DNA of 64,000 nucleotides. Origin: Achatina immaculata (taxonomy: Eukaryota > Mollusca > Gastropoda > Stylommatophora > Achatinidae). Below are positions 44,190 to 56,300 of the stretch, in pieces (positions within the stretch are counted from its first letter, which is position 1; every line of letters begins with the position of its first letter). The stretch covers positions 42,268,221 through 42,332,220 of the forward strand of contig CM019696.1 of NCBI GenBank assembly GCA_009760885.1, given 5' to 3'. The position numbers and the translations under genes were made by a program. The notes beneath the pieces are model-generated. The model was not told the DNA's origin, made no database searches, and worked only from the letters and a program-made list of their open reading frames with translations.

Positions 44190-45255
44190 CATCCACACAT
44201 CTCTCACTTGATCCAGCAGGGTGTTCCTCTTACATCTACACATCTCTCACTTGATCCAGCATGATGTTCCTCCTACACCCACACATCTGTCACTTGATCT
44301 GGCAGGATGTTCCTCCTACACCTACACATCTATCACTTGATCTGGCAGGATGTTCCTCCTACACCCACACATCTGTCACTTGATCTGGCAGGATGTTCCT
44401 TCTACACCCACACATCTGTCACTTGATCTGGCAGGATGTTCCTCCTACACCTACACATCTGTCACTTGATCTGGCAGGATGTTCCTCCTACACCTACACA
44501 TCTATCACTTGATCTGGCAGGATGTTCCTCCTACACCTACACATCTGTCACTTGATCTGGCAGGATGTTCCTCTACACCCACACATCTGTCACTTGATCT
44601 GGCAGGATGTTCCTCCTACACCCACACATCTGTCACTTGATCTGGCAGGATGTTCCTCCTACACCTACACATCTGTCACTTGATCTGGCAGGATGTTCCT
44701 CCTACACCCACACATCTATCACTTGATCTGGCAGGATGTTCCTCCTACACCCACACATCTATCACTTGATCCAGCAGGATGTTCCTCCTACACTCACACA
44801 TCTATCACTTGTTCTGGCAGGATGTTCCTCTTACATCCATACATCTCTCACTTGATCCAGCAGGATGTTCCTCTTACATCCACACATCTATCACTTGATC
44901 AAACAGGATGTTCCTCTTACATCCAAACATCTCTCATTTGATCCAGCAGGATGTTTCTCTTACATCCACACATCTCTCATTTGATTCAGCATGATATTCC
45001 TCTTACATCCACACATCTCTCACTTGATCCAGCAGGATGTTCCTCTTACATCCACACATCTCTCATTTGATCCAGCATGATGTTCCTCTTACATCCACAC
45101 ATCTCTCACTTGATCCAGCAGAATGTTCCTCTTACATCCACACATCTTTCATTTGATCCAGCAGGATGTTCCTCTTACATCCACACATCTATCACTTGAT
45201 CTGGCAGGATGTTCCTCCTACATCCACACATCTCACATTTGATAAAGCATTATGT
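44190..45255. repeat. 43-bp minisatellite, about 25 copies
   Basis: The unit core is 'acacatctgtcacttgatct'. Left and right thirds favour different variants (ctggcagg and ccagcagg). Confidence 0.94.
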
Positions 45256-45319
45256 TCAGTTTTTTAATACAAGCTTTTGACAAATCAAAACATGAAAACC
45301 AGATCTGACAGAGACCATA

Positions 45320-45600
45320 CAAAATTTACTGACAGCTTTATATACTGGTAATAATTTATGTATACATACATACACAACATAGACTACACATAATATACTG
45401 ACAGCTTTATATACTGGTAACAATTTATGTATACATACATACATACACAACATAGACTACACATAATATACTGACAGCTTTATATACTGGTAACAATTTA
45501 TGTATACATACATACATACACAACATAGACTACACATAATATACTGACAGCTTTATATACTGGTAACAATTTATGTATACATAACATAGACTACACATAG
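45320..45600. repeat. 73-bp minisatellite, about 4 copies
   Basis: The unit core is 'ctgacagctttatatactgg' with a (CATA)n stretch. Confidence 0.92.
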
Positions 45601-45845
45601 AAAACAAAGATTATAAAAAAAAAACAAACATACATGCACAATATAGAGTACACATACAAACAAAAGATTATACAAAACCATAAACTAACATACACAACAA
45701 AGATTATACAAAAAACTACACTAATTCTGTAAATAAATGTAAACACTTATGTATACACAGAAATGTAAACAGGATGTGCAAGAGATAAATCAAATATAAA
45801 CACACATTACAACAGCTACATCAACTCAAATATTTACAAAATAAA
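45601..45845. other. intergenic, AT-rich
   Basis: Nothing recognised beyond short ACA-rich repeats. Confidence 0.45.
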
Positions 45846-45849
45846 GGGG

Positions 45850-45945
45850 TAAATTTCCCGTTTCCATGTCATTACGGTATAATGGGGAATATGGTGCTAG
45901 GCCCGTATTTTCCATGACCTTCGGCACATGAAAGTGTGATAAATA
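45850..45945 (-). mobile_element. SINE 3' fragment
   Basis: 'ggaatatggtgctaggcccg' and 'ttccatgaccttcggcacat' match the body words of the SINE at 13.2-14.4 kb in the same orientation. Confidence 0.55.
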
Positions 45946-46685
45946 TTTACACAAACATGATAGAAATGAGAAATTAAAGTTTATATTTTAGGAAAAAAAA
46001 ATAATCTGATGTTTAAACAGAAACCAGATAACACTTTGACCACAAACTTAACATGGACATCATGAAATATAACAAGGGGGCCTTATGAACCACATCATGG
46101 ACCGTAACAAGGCATGTCTAATGTCTTGTAAGCTCCTTCTCATGTAAGACTATCAGTTACAGCTGAACCTTGTTCTAAAAATAACCATACTCTGATGACA
46201 ACATGTGTGTGGGACACACATAAAATGAATGGAACAACAGTAATCAAATAGCCACAATGACAGCAACTTCAAATGACCTCTCAGTGTCTACATGACATTA
46301 TAACAAACACTTTAGACTGTCTCCGAGCTAGAAAAGCAGCCAACAACAGATGGACATTCATATCAAGGGACATAACTGCTGCAATACTGAGTTATATCCC
46401 CTGAAATGAACACACTCATACACTTTGCTGTGTACACACATACAAAAGACAGCCTGTACTAAAACATGATGACTAAAATGGATGAATGGGGTATATACTA
46501 AAAAAAAAAGCACAAAACATTTAGAACAAACAACGCACATATGATGCCTAGTGTAGACAACAGGTACCAACACAGTGGCATGTGAGAATATTATGAGTGC
46601 TCTCATTCTTTCACATACACAATCTTACATCAGTTTATCAGCTCCATCTTAATACTCTAGCAAAGCAACATTTGTTTTCTTTCAT
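45946..46685. other. intergenic, nothing recognised
   Basis: Unique sequence. An 82-codon - frame (46358-46606) has no domain. Confidence 0.45.
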
Positions 46686-46689
46686 CAAC

Positions 46690-46960
46690 ATAAAAATTGT
46701 TTTCTCACATTACTGATATAACACATGTTTTCACACATTGCTGATACAAAATGTTTTCACACATTACTGATGCAACGAATGTTTTCACACATTAATGATA
46801 CAACCCACATTTTCACATATTACTGATACAACACACATTTTCACACATTACTGATACAACACACATTTTCACACATTACTGATACAACACATGTTTTCAC
46901 ACATTACTGATACAACACATGTTTTCACACATTACTGATACAACACATGTTTTCACAGAT
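46690..46960. repeat. 28-bp minisatellite, about 10 copies
   Basis: The unit core is 'cacattactgatacaacaca'. Confidence 0.92.
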
Positions 46961-47245
46961 CAACATAATGTTTGTTTTCATTTAACTCTTTGTTTACAAA
47001 AATAAAAGATAAAAGTAACACTTCAAGGACAAGATAACATGAGAACTCTTATGAAAATAAGGATAAATTGAAATTAAATGTGACTTGTGTCTAAAGTGTG
47101 TCCCCTCAGGAAAAATGTTTGAGAATTTGCTGTGCTGTATTTCTAGCAGAGAACCAAAATCTGGAGAAAAGCTTGGATCAGTTTTATCAACTTGTACAAG
47201 TCTCTTGTGTATTTATGTATGTTAATATTTATGTATAATAACATA
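46961..47245. other. intergenic, nothing recognised
   Basis: AT-rich spacer. Confidence 0.45.
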
Positions 47246-47590
47246 CTGTTCAAAAAAAGGAACGCAGCATAAATATGATGTTGTGATTTAAACTGAAGTT
47301 TGCTGATCAGACAAGGGCAAATTGCCTGAAATGTTCACTTGGACATCAACTTTACGTGATGACCTGAATTGTACTCAGCAGATGATTCATGAGCACAGAA
47401 AAATGACGCTAGTCAAAACAGCATTTTTGACAGTAACTCATGACAGGTTCACGAGAATCCCGTGAAACTTACTGAACACAAAACTCACTCACCATGTTAT
47501 TGAATGTCTATAAAAGATTGATGCTCCTCAAATCAATTCATCTGAAAATTCAATGCTCAAGTACAGCTCATCTCACTATAGAACAAATGA

Positions 47591-47996
47591 AGTAGGAGAC
47601 ACTGAACCAGGGCAATCTAGATAGGCAACCAGCTCTCACCTGGTGGAGATGTATGTGTATCCTAATCACGCTGAGGTTTTCCTGTGAGAAAGTCCAATGC
47701 TGGACTAGATGGGCAACCACCTCTCACCCGACGGGAATATACGAATATCCAAAACACATCAAGGTTTTCCGGTAAGAAAGTACAACTCTAGATTAAACTG
47801 ATGCAACGAAAACCAGTGTCACGCAACCCCACTCTGTGACCCACAGAGAATTTAGGCCCAAGCCCCACTATACTATGAACCTCTTGTGGTCCTCTCTGGG
47901 ATCTCTTGTGGTCCTCTCAGGGACCACAGGAGTAAATTCAGTAGGATCACGGGGCAGTCTTGGCCGTTAGAAGTGAACGAAGAAGAGAAGAAGAAG
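47591..47996 (+). mobile_element. SINE-like insertion inside Tc1
   Basis: Near-identical words flank it: actatagaacaaatga (47575-47590) and actacagaacaatga (47997-48011). The inside shows two diverged copies of a ~75-bp segment (gcaaccasctctcacc, then aaggttttcc), and the 3' end is a (GAA)n-type tail. The family is not recognised. Confidence 0.55.
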
Positions 47997-48009
47997 ACTA
48001 CAGAACAAT

Positions 48010-48970
48010 GACTCATCATCACTGGATGTTTACAGACTAGACAGACAATTTAATGTGGTCAGTAGCAGCATTAGTCACCTCTGAAGATGACTTCAAGAAA
48101 CTGGCTCAGTTGCAGACCGGCTGCACAGTGGAAGACCCATAGTCACAACTCCTGCCAAAGACCGCTTCATATGGCATCACCCCAGGAATCAATATGCAGC
48201 TGCATCCTCAACAGTCCAGTCAATGATAGCACCTCATCAAATTTCAGATCAAATGGTCAGGAACCAGATGACGATGCTGGCTAGGAGACCCTACAGAGGT
48301 CCCGTTCTTATGGATCGGCATCGGCAGAACTGACTGCAGTGGGTGAACAAGCATCATCAATGGACCGTTGCGAATGACTGGAGAAGGGTTTGGTTTAGTA
48401 TGATTAAGGCTCACGCCGAAACGTCACAACTTTGTAATCGTTAAGTAATAAAGCTACTCCTACTTTTTTCCAATTTTATACATTCTGGTTTAGTGATGAA
48501 TCATTCTTTCTGTTCCAGCGACATGATAGAGGGAGAAGAGTTTAAAGCAGAGTTCATAAGCTCTACACCCAGAACTGCACGGATGAGGCTCCTCCACATG
48601 GTGGTGGAGGTGTACTGGTGTGAGGGATGATCAACTTCATGGGAAGAAGTGAACTGGTGCAAACTGATGGACGCTTGAATGCCCAAAGATACGTCGCTGA
48701 AATTCTTCATCCTCACGTCCTTCCACTTCTGGCTGCACCAGGGCCGATTTTTCAGCAGGATAACACTTGACCTCATGTGGCACAACTCACCATCCAGTTC
48801 CTCACTGACAACAACATCCAGATCATTCCGTGGCCACCCATGTCATCAGACATGAACCCAATAGAACTCAACAGACATGTCCGCCAGCAAGACATGCACC
48901 AACCAATCTCCGATAGTTATCTCTTGCACTGCGGGAAGAGTGGGCAGCCATCCCACAACAACATATCCAA
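48010..48970 (+). pseudogene. Tc1-like transposase, broken
   Basis: In shifting frames + carries the N-terminal HTH (ETGSVADRLHSGRPIVTTPA), RRPYRGPVLMDRHRQN, QWVNKHHQWTVANDWRRVW, GMINFMGRSELVQTDGRLNA, HVLPLLAAPGPIFQQDNT and PWPPMSSDMNPIE. Asp of QQDN and Glu of NPIE are 34 residues apart, the DD34E signature of Tc1. The first Asp (FSDES) is split from VWFS by the 48400-48485 insertion. Stops occur throughout. Confidence 0.9.
48400..48485. mobile_element. 86-bp retroposon in the FSDES codons
   Basis: tggtttagt is duplicated at 48391-48399 and 48486-48494. The insert contains 'cacgccgaaacgtcacaact' and 'aataaagctactcctac', a type of 3' end I recall from animal retroposons; the family is not identified. 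Confidence 0.72.
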
Positions 48971-49233
48971 CGACTAATCGAATCCATGTCAAGGAGATAT
49001 CGTTCTCTAATGCAGGCCAGAGGAGGTCATATATTTTACTGAAACGGAGGCCTCAGTTGCCAGGAATAAAAGTCCAAACCAAATTTAATGAACATCATCT
49101 CATTGTTAAAGTCTTAAAGTTTGTTCATGCCAAGATTAAAACATTAATTCGGTAAAATAAAATTTTGATACAAGTCTGAAATTTGGTGTCCATTATGACT
49201 ATAGTAATGTTGCGATTCTTTTTTTGAAGAGTA

Positions 49234-49475
49234 AATTTTTAATAATGCGCTCACTTTCTACTTTCATAGCAAAACTCTGTATGGTCAAACTTTATTACTC
49301 ACATTTTAATTTACTAATGTATCATAACACATGGATAAATATACCTTCCAGCACAGACCACCATTATACCATCAAACATACACCTAACAAATTGCAATAT
49401 AACATCTAGCACATCTAGCAACATAACATCTAGCACCCAGCTACTTACAATGATACTTCAATTACTTCCTGAACA
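49234..49475. other. intergenic, nothing recognised
   Basis: Short repeats of 'acatctagca' near 49402-49435. Confidence 0.5.
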
Positions 49476-49479
49476 GTAA

Positions 49480-49800
49480 CACTTCCATTGCATATCATCA
49501 CAGCTAATTACACTTCTATTATGTACCATCAGTTTAGTTACAATTCTGTGTATCATCACAGCTAATTACACTTCTATTATGTACCATCAGTTTAGTTACA
49601 ATTCTGTGTATCATCACAGCTAATTACACTTCTATTACGTGCCATCAGTTTAGTTACAATTCTATGTATCATCACAGCTAATTACACTTCTACTATGTAC
49701 CATCAGTTAGTTACAATTTTATCATGTACCATCACAGCTAATTACACTTCTACTATGTACCATCAGTTAGTTACAATTCTATCATGTATCATCACAGCCA
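49480..49800. repeat. ~58-bp minisatellite, about 6 copies
   Basis: The unit core is 'catcacagctaattacactt'. Confidence 0.9.
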
Positions 49801-49849
49801 ATCTGTGACTTCCTGTCAGTTTCTCACACATTTGTCATTTCCTAACATT

Positions 49850-49985
49850 TGTTATAACTGCATCTTCCTGTTACAGATAATTATAACTGTATTTTCTTTT
49901 CACAGATAATTATAACTGTATCTTCTTTTCACAAATAATTATAACTATCTTGCTTTTATAGATAATTATAACTGTATCTTCCTGT
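49850..49985. repeat. ~29-bp minisatellite, left part
   Basis: The unit core is 'gataattataactgtatctt'. It continues at 50310-50400 after LINE-B. Confidence 0.85.
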
Positions 49986-50309
49986 GGACACAAAAAAGAA
50001 CAAATATGTCTATACTACAAGAGCTTAATATTGAAGAAGGCTGGCTAGTGAAGAGGATTAAAGAGAGAAAACTGAAATATTCTGGACACATTAAACGTCA
50101 TGATAATTTAGAGAAGACCGTATTGGAAGGATACATAATGGGAAAAAGAAAAAGAGGAAGACCAAGACAAAGATGGCTGCAAGACATCGTTGACGATCTG
50201 GAAATGGATGCAACAGCAGCAGGCCATCTTGCTCACAACCGAGAGGCCTACAGGAGTGCTGTTTGGGAGGCAAAGTTCCGCAAGGGACATGCAAATGAAT
50301 GAATGAATG
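49986..50309 (+). mobile_element. LINE-B 3' end, best preserved copy
   Basis: An open frame from 50006 to 50302 encodes [86 protein letters not shown]. This is the intact C-terminus, followed by an (ATGA)n tail. The 10-mer atcttcctgt flanks it at 49976-49985 and 50310-50319. It lies inside a minisatellite and is likely young. Confidence 0.93.
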
Positions 50310-50400
50310 ATCTTCCTGTTACATATAATTATAACTGTATCTTATTTTGACATATAAGTAAAACTGTCGTCTTGCCACAGATAATTATAATCATTTTTTT
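50310..50400. repeat. ~29-bp minisatellite, right part
   Basis: It continues the array of 49850-49985. Confidence 0.75.
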
Positions 50401-50810
50401 CTCACACATCTAGTTATACTGAGAACTTTCTCTCAATCTAGCTACATTCATGTGTTTCTCTCGAATCTAGTTAAACTCATATCTTCTATCACATCTAGTT
50501 AAACTCATATCTTCTCTCATATCTAGGTACACTCACAGGTTTCTCACACATTTTGTTACACTCATATGTTTCTCTCAACCTAGTTACACTCATCTTTCTC
50601 TCACATCTAGTTACATTCACATCTTTCTATCACATCTAGTAACAGTGATATCTTTCTCTCAATCTAGTTACACTCATATTTTTCCTTTCATATCTAGTTA
50701 CACACATATATTTCTCTCACATCTAGTTACATTCATATCTTTCTCTCACATTTAGTTACACTCATATCTTTCTCTCATATCTAGCTATGCACACATATTT
50801 TACTGTAATA
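50401..50810. repeat. ~29-bp minisatellite, about 14 copies
   Basis: The unit core is 'ctctcacatctagttacact', quite variable. Confidence 0.88.
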
Positions 50811-50859
50811 GCTGAGACTGATCAAGTACTAGAAGACAAAACAGAACAGATTTGTACAA

Positions 50860-52370
50860 GAGATGCCAGTTTGTGTATAGACCAGACATGATATTGCCAG
50901 ATCTTTCCTCTTCTATCTACTGTGATGTCTGTGGCTTTCCTTCCCACCATACTTCAGATAAATATGGAAAAGCAAAAATGCCTTAACGAAGACATAGAGA
51001 AGCTGATGCAAATACTGCAAAACCTGGAAAATTAAACTACAACAAAATCATCTACGCAACCTTTATGAAAAGTGGCCAAGCAAAAGTTAGCGCTAGAAAT
51101 CGGTGGTAACAACATACAAAAAAAAGATAATCCTACATAGTAGTAACAATGGACAGACAACTCTCATACAAAAATTAAAAGAAAATGCCAGTAACAGATT
51201 AAAACTTTTAAAAAGACTTGCTAGTATCTCATAGGGTGTGGATAAAAATACACTAAGACAGCTCTATTTAGGATACGTGCCGTCAGTAATGTAATACAAT
51301 CAGGCACTACAAACAACATGCAGCAAAACAACTCAAAACATACTGGATAAAGTACAAAACCAAGCAGGACATTTTATCACAGGGGGCATGAGATCTCTCC
51401 CCACAGGAGTATGTGAAATTCATAGCAACATAGAAGCTTTAAGATTAAGAAGAGAAGCAGATATTGTGGAAATGGTGGAAAGATACAAGAGATTAGATGT
51501 AAAACACCCTAACTGAACCATGATGGAAAGATACAAGAGATTAGACGTAAAACACCCTAACAGAACCATGATGGAAAGATACAAGAGATTAGATGTAAAA
51601 CATCCTAACAGAACCATGATGGAAAGATACAAGAGATTAGATGTAAAACACCCTAACAGAACCCTGGTGGAAAAGTTGAGGCCTCGAAACAAACTGAAGA
51701 GAAAATCCATGTTAGATATAGCAACAAAACTCAAAGAGAAACACTAAATGCCAAAGAACAGAGAAGAAAATCCATGTTAGATATAGCAACAAAGCTGAAA
51801 GAGAAACACTAAATGCCAAAGAACAGAGAAGAAAATCAAACAGGACCATCAGAAATACCACAGAATCTGAAGTTGATGAACCCAGAAATAAAAACATCAT
51901 TAATACAAAAGACAAAAAAGAAAGATGTAGACCCAACAGAACTAATGATCAGAGTACAAAGAACCACCAAGAAATATCCAGAAGAATGGATATATGTATA
52001 CACAGATGGTTCAGCCTATAAAGGAACAAAGAATGCAGGATATGGAATACGAATAGAATATGGAGAAGGAGAATGTGAAGAACTACCTGAGGCATGCAGT
52101 GACTGTTGTACAAGCTATGATGCAGAAGTCAGTGTCATAGAGCCAGCTGCTGAACACCTGAACACTATTTTTATAGAAAATACTCAAAAAGCCAAGATTG
52201 CTGTCATCTTCAATGATATTAAATCAGTATTGGAAGCATTAGATCACTCAAACTGGAGAGACAAGAAATGTCTATCAGTAGCATGTAAGATCAGCTTAGA
52301 AGAAACAGACAAATAACACTACGGTGGATACCAGGACATATCAACAATCAAGGAAATAAGAGAGCAGGTG
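50860..52370 (+). mobile_element. LINE-I fragment: RT thumb and RNase H
   Basis: On +, with stops and frame changes, it reads NASNRLKLLKRLASI, DKNTLRQLYLGYV, TGVCEIHSNIEALRLRREAD, then LDIATKLKEKH. From 51813 a 167-codon open frame carries an RNase H domain: IYVYTDGSAYKGTKNAGYGI (first Asp of the DEDD set), DAEVSVIEPAAEHLN (Glu), VIFNDIKSVLEALDH (Asp), and after a break IPGHINNQGNKRA. RNase H is typical of I/Jockey-group LINEs. Confidence 0.85.
51480..51670. repeat. 48-bp tandem repeat grown inside LINE-I
   Basis: Four copies encode the 16-residue unit MMERYKRLDVKHPNRT. Since 48 is divisible by 3, the frame is kept. A second local duplication (~67 bp, 'gaaaatccatgttagatata') follows at 51700-51830. 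Confidence 0.92.
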
Positions 52371-52374
52371 GACT

Positions 52375-52730
52375 AATACTAGAAGAGTCTTGCACTGAAA
52401 ACAGCAACTGATCTTACCAGAGTACTGTATGCAAATACTAGAAGAGTCTTGCATTGAAAACAGCAACTGATCTTACCAGTACTGTATGCAAATACTAGAA
52501 GAGTCTTGCATTGAAAACAGCAACTGATCTTACCAGTACTGTATGCAAATACTAGAAGAGTCTTGCATTGAAAACAGCAACTGATCTTACCAGTACTGTA
52601 TGCAAATACTAGAAGAGTCTTGCATTGAAAACAGCAACTGATCTTACCAGTACTGTATGCAAATACTAGAAGAGTCTTGCACTGAAAATATCAACTGATC
52701 TTACCAGTACTGTATGCAAATACTATAAAT
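52375..52730. repeat. ~57-bp minisatellite at the LINE-I end, 6 copies
   Basis: The unit core is 'ctagaagagtcttgcattga'. The first unit is continuous with LINE-I coding sequence, so the array is LINE-derived. Confidence 0.9.
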
Positions 52731-52734
52731 GTAA

Positions 52735-52935
52735 AATATCATTGCTCTCCACATCATATGACAATATTATCAATATTACACACTCATGATATCCACATCA
52801 TATAACAATATTATCAGTATTACAATCATGATATCCACATATGCCAATATTATCAGTCAGTATTACACACTTGTGATGTCCACATTATATGACAATATTA
52901 TCAGTATTACACACCTGTGATATCCTCATCATATG
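52735..52935. repeat. ~45-bp degenerate minisatellite, 4 copies
   Basis: The unit core is 'atgacaatattatcagtatt'. Confidence 0.82.
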
Positions 52936-53098
52936 CTATTACTGTCTATATTTGGTAAGTAATCTTGAAAATCTCATATTTGATCTACAGACACAGCTCT
53001 GTAAAAACATGTCAGTTACATCAGTTATTCTGACATGTCCAAAATATTAACTTTACAAACAGGGTATCAATGATAAATATTTTGTTTCTCTGGGCAGA
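52936..53098. other. 3' flank/UTR of the TMEM185-like gene
   Basis: This is downstream of the - strand stop codon. I did not see a canonical poly(A) hexamer close by on -. Confidence 0.4.
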
Positions 53099-53346
53099 TT
53101 AATCTGGAGTTTCTATAGACAAAACAGGCACAACTACCCTGGGTTGATCAATGATCTCTTTGTCTTTCAGTTTTGCTTTCAGATTTGTCTCCCCTGTGCC
53201 TGAATCTGGATGATCAACAACTGACATACGTGACTGAGACTCGTGGTCGTTGTTCTGAATGGAGTAGGATATGTTCCCATATTCCTGGAGACAAGGGCAT
53301 ACGCCTAGCAGGAACTGACAGAAATCCTTGCGGACACCAAACCACC
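53099..53346 (-). CDS. TMEM185: TMEM185-like terminal exon
   Basis: 80 residues after the split and following Trp codons, then TAA. It has the conserved FGVRKDFCQFLL and EYGNISY, then a variable acidic/basic tail and a conserved-looking ...PD end. The acceptor 'ttttacag' lies just before 53346 on -. A 36-bp array begins about 20 bp upstream of it. Confidence 0.93.
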
Positions 53347-56300
53347 CTGTAAAAACATTATGTAAGTGATCACTATAACAAAATGTAAAATCAACAGACA
53401 AGTGATCACTATAACAAAATGTAAAATCTATAGACAAGTGATCACTATAACAAAATGTAAAATCTATAGACAAGTGATCACTATAACAAAATGTAAAATC
53501 TATAGACAAGTGATCACTATAACAAAATGTAAAATCTATAGACAAGTGATCACTATAACAAAATGTAAAATCTATAGACAAGTGATCACTATAACAAAAT
53601 ATAAAATCTATAGACAAGTGATCACTGTAACAAAATGTAAAATCTATAGACAAGTGATCACCAAACCAAGATACAGAAACATTAGGCAAGTGATTACTAA
53701 ACCAAAATGTAACCCACCAGTTTTACACATGCAGTATTTTTAGAATGGGGAACTGGTAAAAATCATTTCCACTGTAAGCAGTAACAGAGAAAGCTTGCAA
53801 GCACAACCATCAGCCACTACTGAGTAATTTGATGTAAATTTTGTATGTGGCAATGGCAATTCAAGAACAGAGAGGCTTACCCAATCAACAATAACCATCA
53901 TTCAGCATGACTGCTACACTGTTTTGTTTTATTTACCACCATCTACCATGACCACTACTGACAACTTCCTTGGTCATCATCATCATCATCAGGTGCCGTG
54001 CCGACTGGCGTTGGCTATTATGCTTCTCCAGAGTACCCAATCCTTCATGCAGGCCATCAGCTCAGTTGGTGATCTCCTCTCACACCATCCCGTCAGACTG
54101 TCCAGTATCATTTCTCTTGGTCTTCCTCTTGATCTTCTTCCTTCTATTTTTCCTGTTGTTATAATATTTTCAATGCCCCCTCTTCTCATTGCATGTCCTA
54201 TGAAAGTACACTGTCTCTCTCTTATCTTTCTGACAAGGTTTTTTTGTCTCTCCAGCTCTTCTCATACATTCTTCATTAGTTATTTTTGCTGTCCAGGGGA
54301 TTCGCAACATTCTTCTAATAAACCACATTTCTGCTGCTTCCAATGATTTTTGTGCAGACTTGCCTATTGTCCTTGATCTGTGTGGAATTAGTTGCAATAC
54401 CCAGAAGAGATGAAAACAAGAGAATGGATTCATTGTCCAGCTGTACAACCTACACTGTTGTCTTGTCATCATGTTGCTCATTTGTAGTGGGCTAAGTTGC
54501 ACAATCTATGATGCCTTGTCATTATTGCTTACTTGTAGTGGGCTAAGTTGCACAATCTATGATGCCTTGTCATTATTGCTTACTTGTAGTGGGCTAAGTT
54601 GCACAATCTATGATGCCTTGTCATTATTGCTTACTTGTAGTGGGCTAAGTTGCACAATCTATGATGCCTTGTCATTATTGCTTACTTGTAGTGGACTCTG
54701 AGTTCTCATTGTGTTGCTTGCTTGCAGTGGGCTAGGCTGTATAATTTGCACTGTACCTTCTCACAGCTGCTTGCCTGCAGTGGGCTAGGCTGTATAATTT
54801 GCACTGTACCTTCTCACAGTTGCTCACTTGTAGTGGGTTAGGCTGTATAACTTGCACTATCATCTTCTCACAGCTGCTCACTTGTAGTAGGTTAGGCAGC
54901 ATACTGGCTTTATTTTTGCTCAGTGGAGAAATGCGGTCGGTGTTCACCAACAGTCTAAGTTCTAGCAGCTCCAACTTGATGACCACCAGCATGTATGTCA
55001 CAAATGTAGGGAGAACTGAGCAAATAACTGTACTGTGTAACAAAATCTATAAGGTTGTGGAGGTGTAATGGCATAAGATGACATTATTACAAAATGTAAA
55101 ATCTATAGACAAGTGATCACTATAACAAAATATAAAATCTATAGACAAGTGATCACTGTAACAAAATGTAAAATCTATAGACAAGTGATCACCAAACCAA
55201 GATACAGAAACATTAGGCAAGTGATTACTAAACCAAAATGTAACCCACCAGTTTTACACATGCAGTATTTTTAGAATGGGGAACTGGTAAAAATCATTTC
55301 CACTGTAAGCAGTAACAGAGAAAGCTTGCAAGCACAACCATCAGCCACTACTGAGTAATTTGATGTAAATTTTGTATGTGGCAATGGCAATTCAAGAACA
55401 GAGAGGCTTACCCAATCAACAATAACCATCATTCAGCATGACTGCTACACTGTTTTGTTTTATTTACCACCATCTACCATGACCACTACTGACAACTTCC
55501 TTGGTCATCATCATCATCATCAGGTGCCGTGCCGACTGGCGTTGGCTATTATGCTTCTCCAGAGTACCCAATCCTTCATGCAGGCCATCAGCTCAGTTGG
55601 TGATCTCCTCTCACACCATCCCGTCAGACTGTCCAGTATCATTTCTCTTGGTCTTCCTCTTGATCTTCTTCCTTCTATTTTTCCTGTTGTTATAATATTT
55701 TCAATGCCCCCTCTTCTCATTGCATGTCCTATGAAAGTACACTGTCTCTCTCTTATCTTTCTGACAAGGTTTTTTTGTCTCTCCAGCTCTTCTCATACAT
55801 TCTTCATTAGTTATTTTTGCTGTCCAGGGGATTCGCAACATTCTTCTAATAAACCACATTTCTGCTGCTTCCAATGATTTTTGTGCAGACTTGCCTATTG
55901 TCCTTGATCTGTGTGGAATTAGTTGCAATACCCAGAAGAGATGAAAACAAGAGAATGGATTCATTGTCCAGCTGTACAACCTACACTGTTGTCTTGTCAT
56001 CATGTTGCTCATTTGTAGTGGGCTAAGTTGCACAATCTATGATGCCTTGTCATTATTGCTTACTTGTAGTGGGCTAAGTTGCACAATCTATGATGCCTTG
56101 TCATTATTGCTTACTTGTAGTGGGCTAAGTTGCACAATCTATGATGCCTTGTCATTATTGCTTACTTGTAGTGGGCTAAGTTGCACAATCTATGATGCCT
56201 TGTCATTATTGCTTACTTGTAGTGGACTCTGAGTTCTCATTGTGTTGCTTGCTTGCAGTGGGCTAGGCTGTATAATTTGCACTGTACCTTCTCACAGCTG

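Larger units (their letters stand above)
47246..49231 (+). mobile_element. Tc1-like (DD34E) transposon with two insertions
   Basis: The ends are inverted repeats: ctgttcaaaaaaaggaacgc at left and, on the other strand, ctcttcaaaaaaagaatcgc at right. TA flanks are at 47244-47245 and 49232-49233. A SINE-like block (about 47591-47996) and a short retroposon (48400-48485) lie inside. Without them the element is about 1.5 kb, as expected for Tc1. Confidence 0.9.
53558..55088. repeat. 1531-bp tandem duplication, copy 1
   Basis: It is followed directly by copy 2 with no difference in any stretch I compared. The junction at 55089 shares only 'ac' with the outer breakpoints. The unit includes two 36-bp repeats, a LINE-C 3' end and two other arrays. 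Confidence 0.95.

Noticed and set aside
53924..54346. 140-codon + frame, present twice, as a duplicated gene
   Set aside because: It is the antisense of the LINE-C 3' end, duplicated with the 1531-bp unit.
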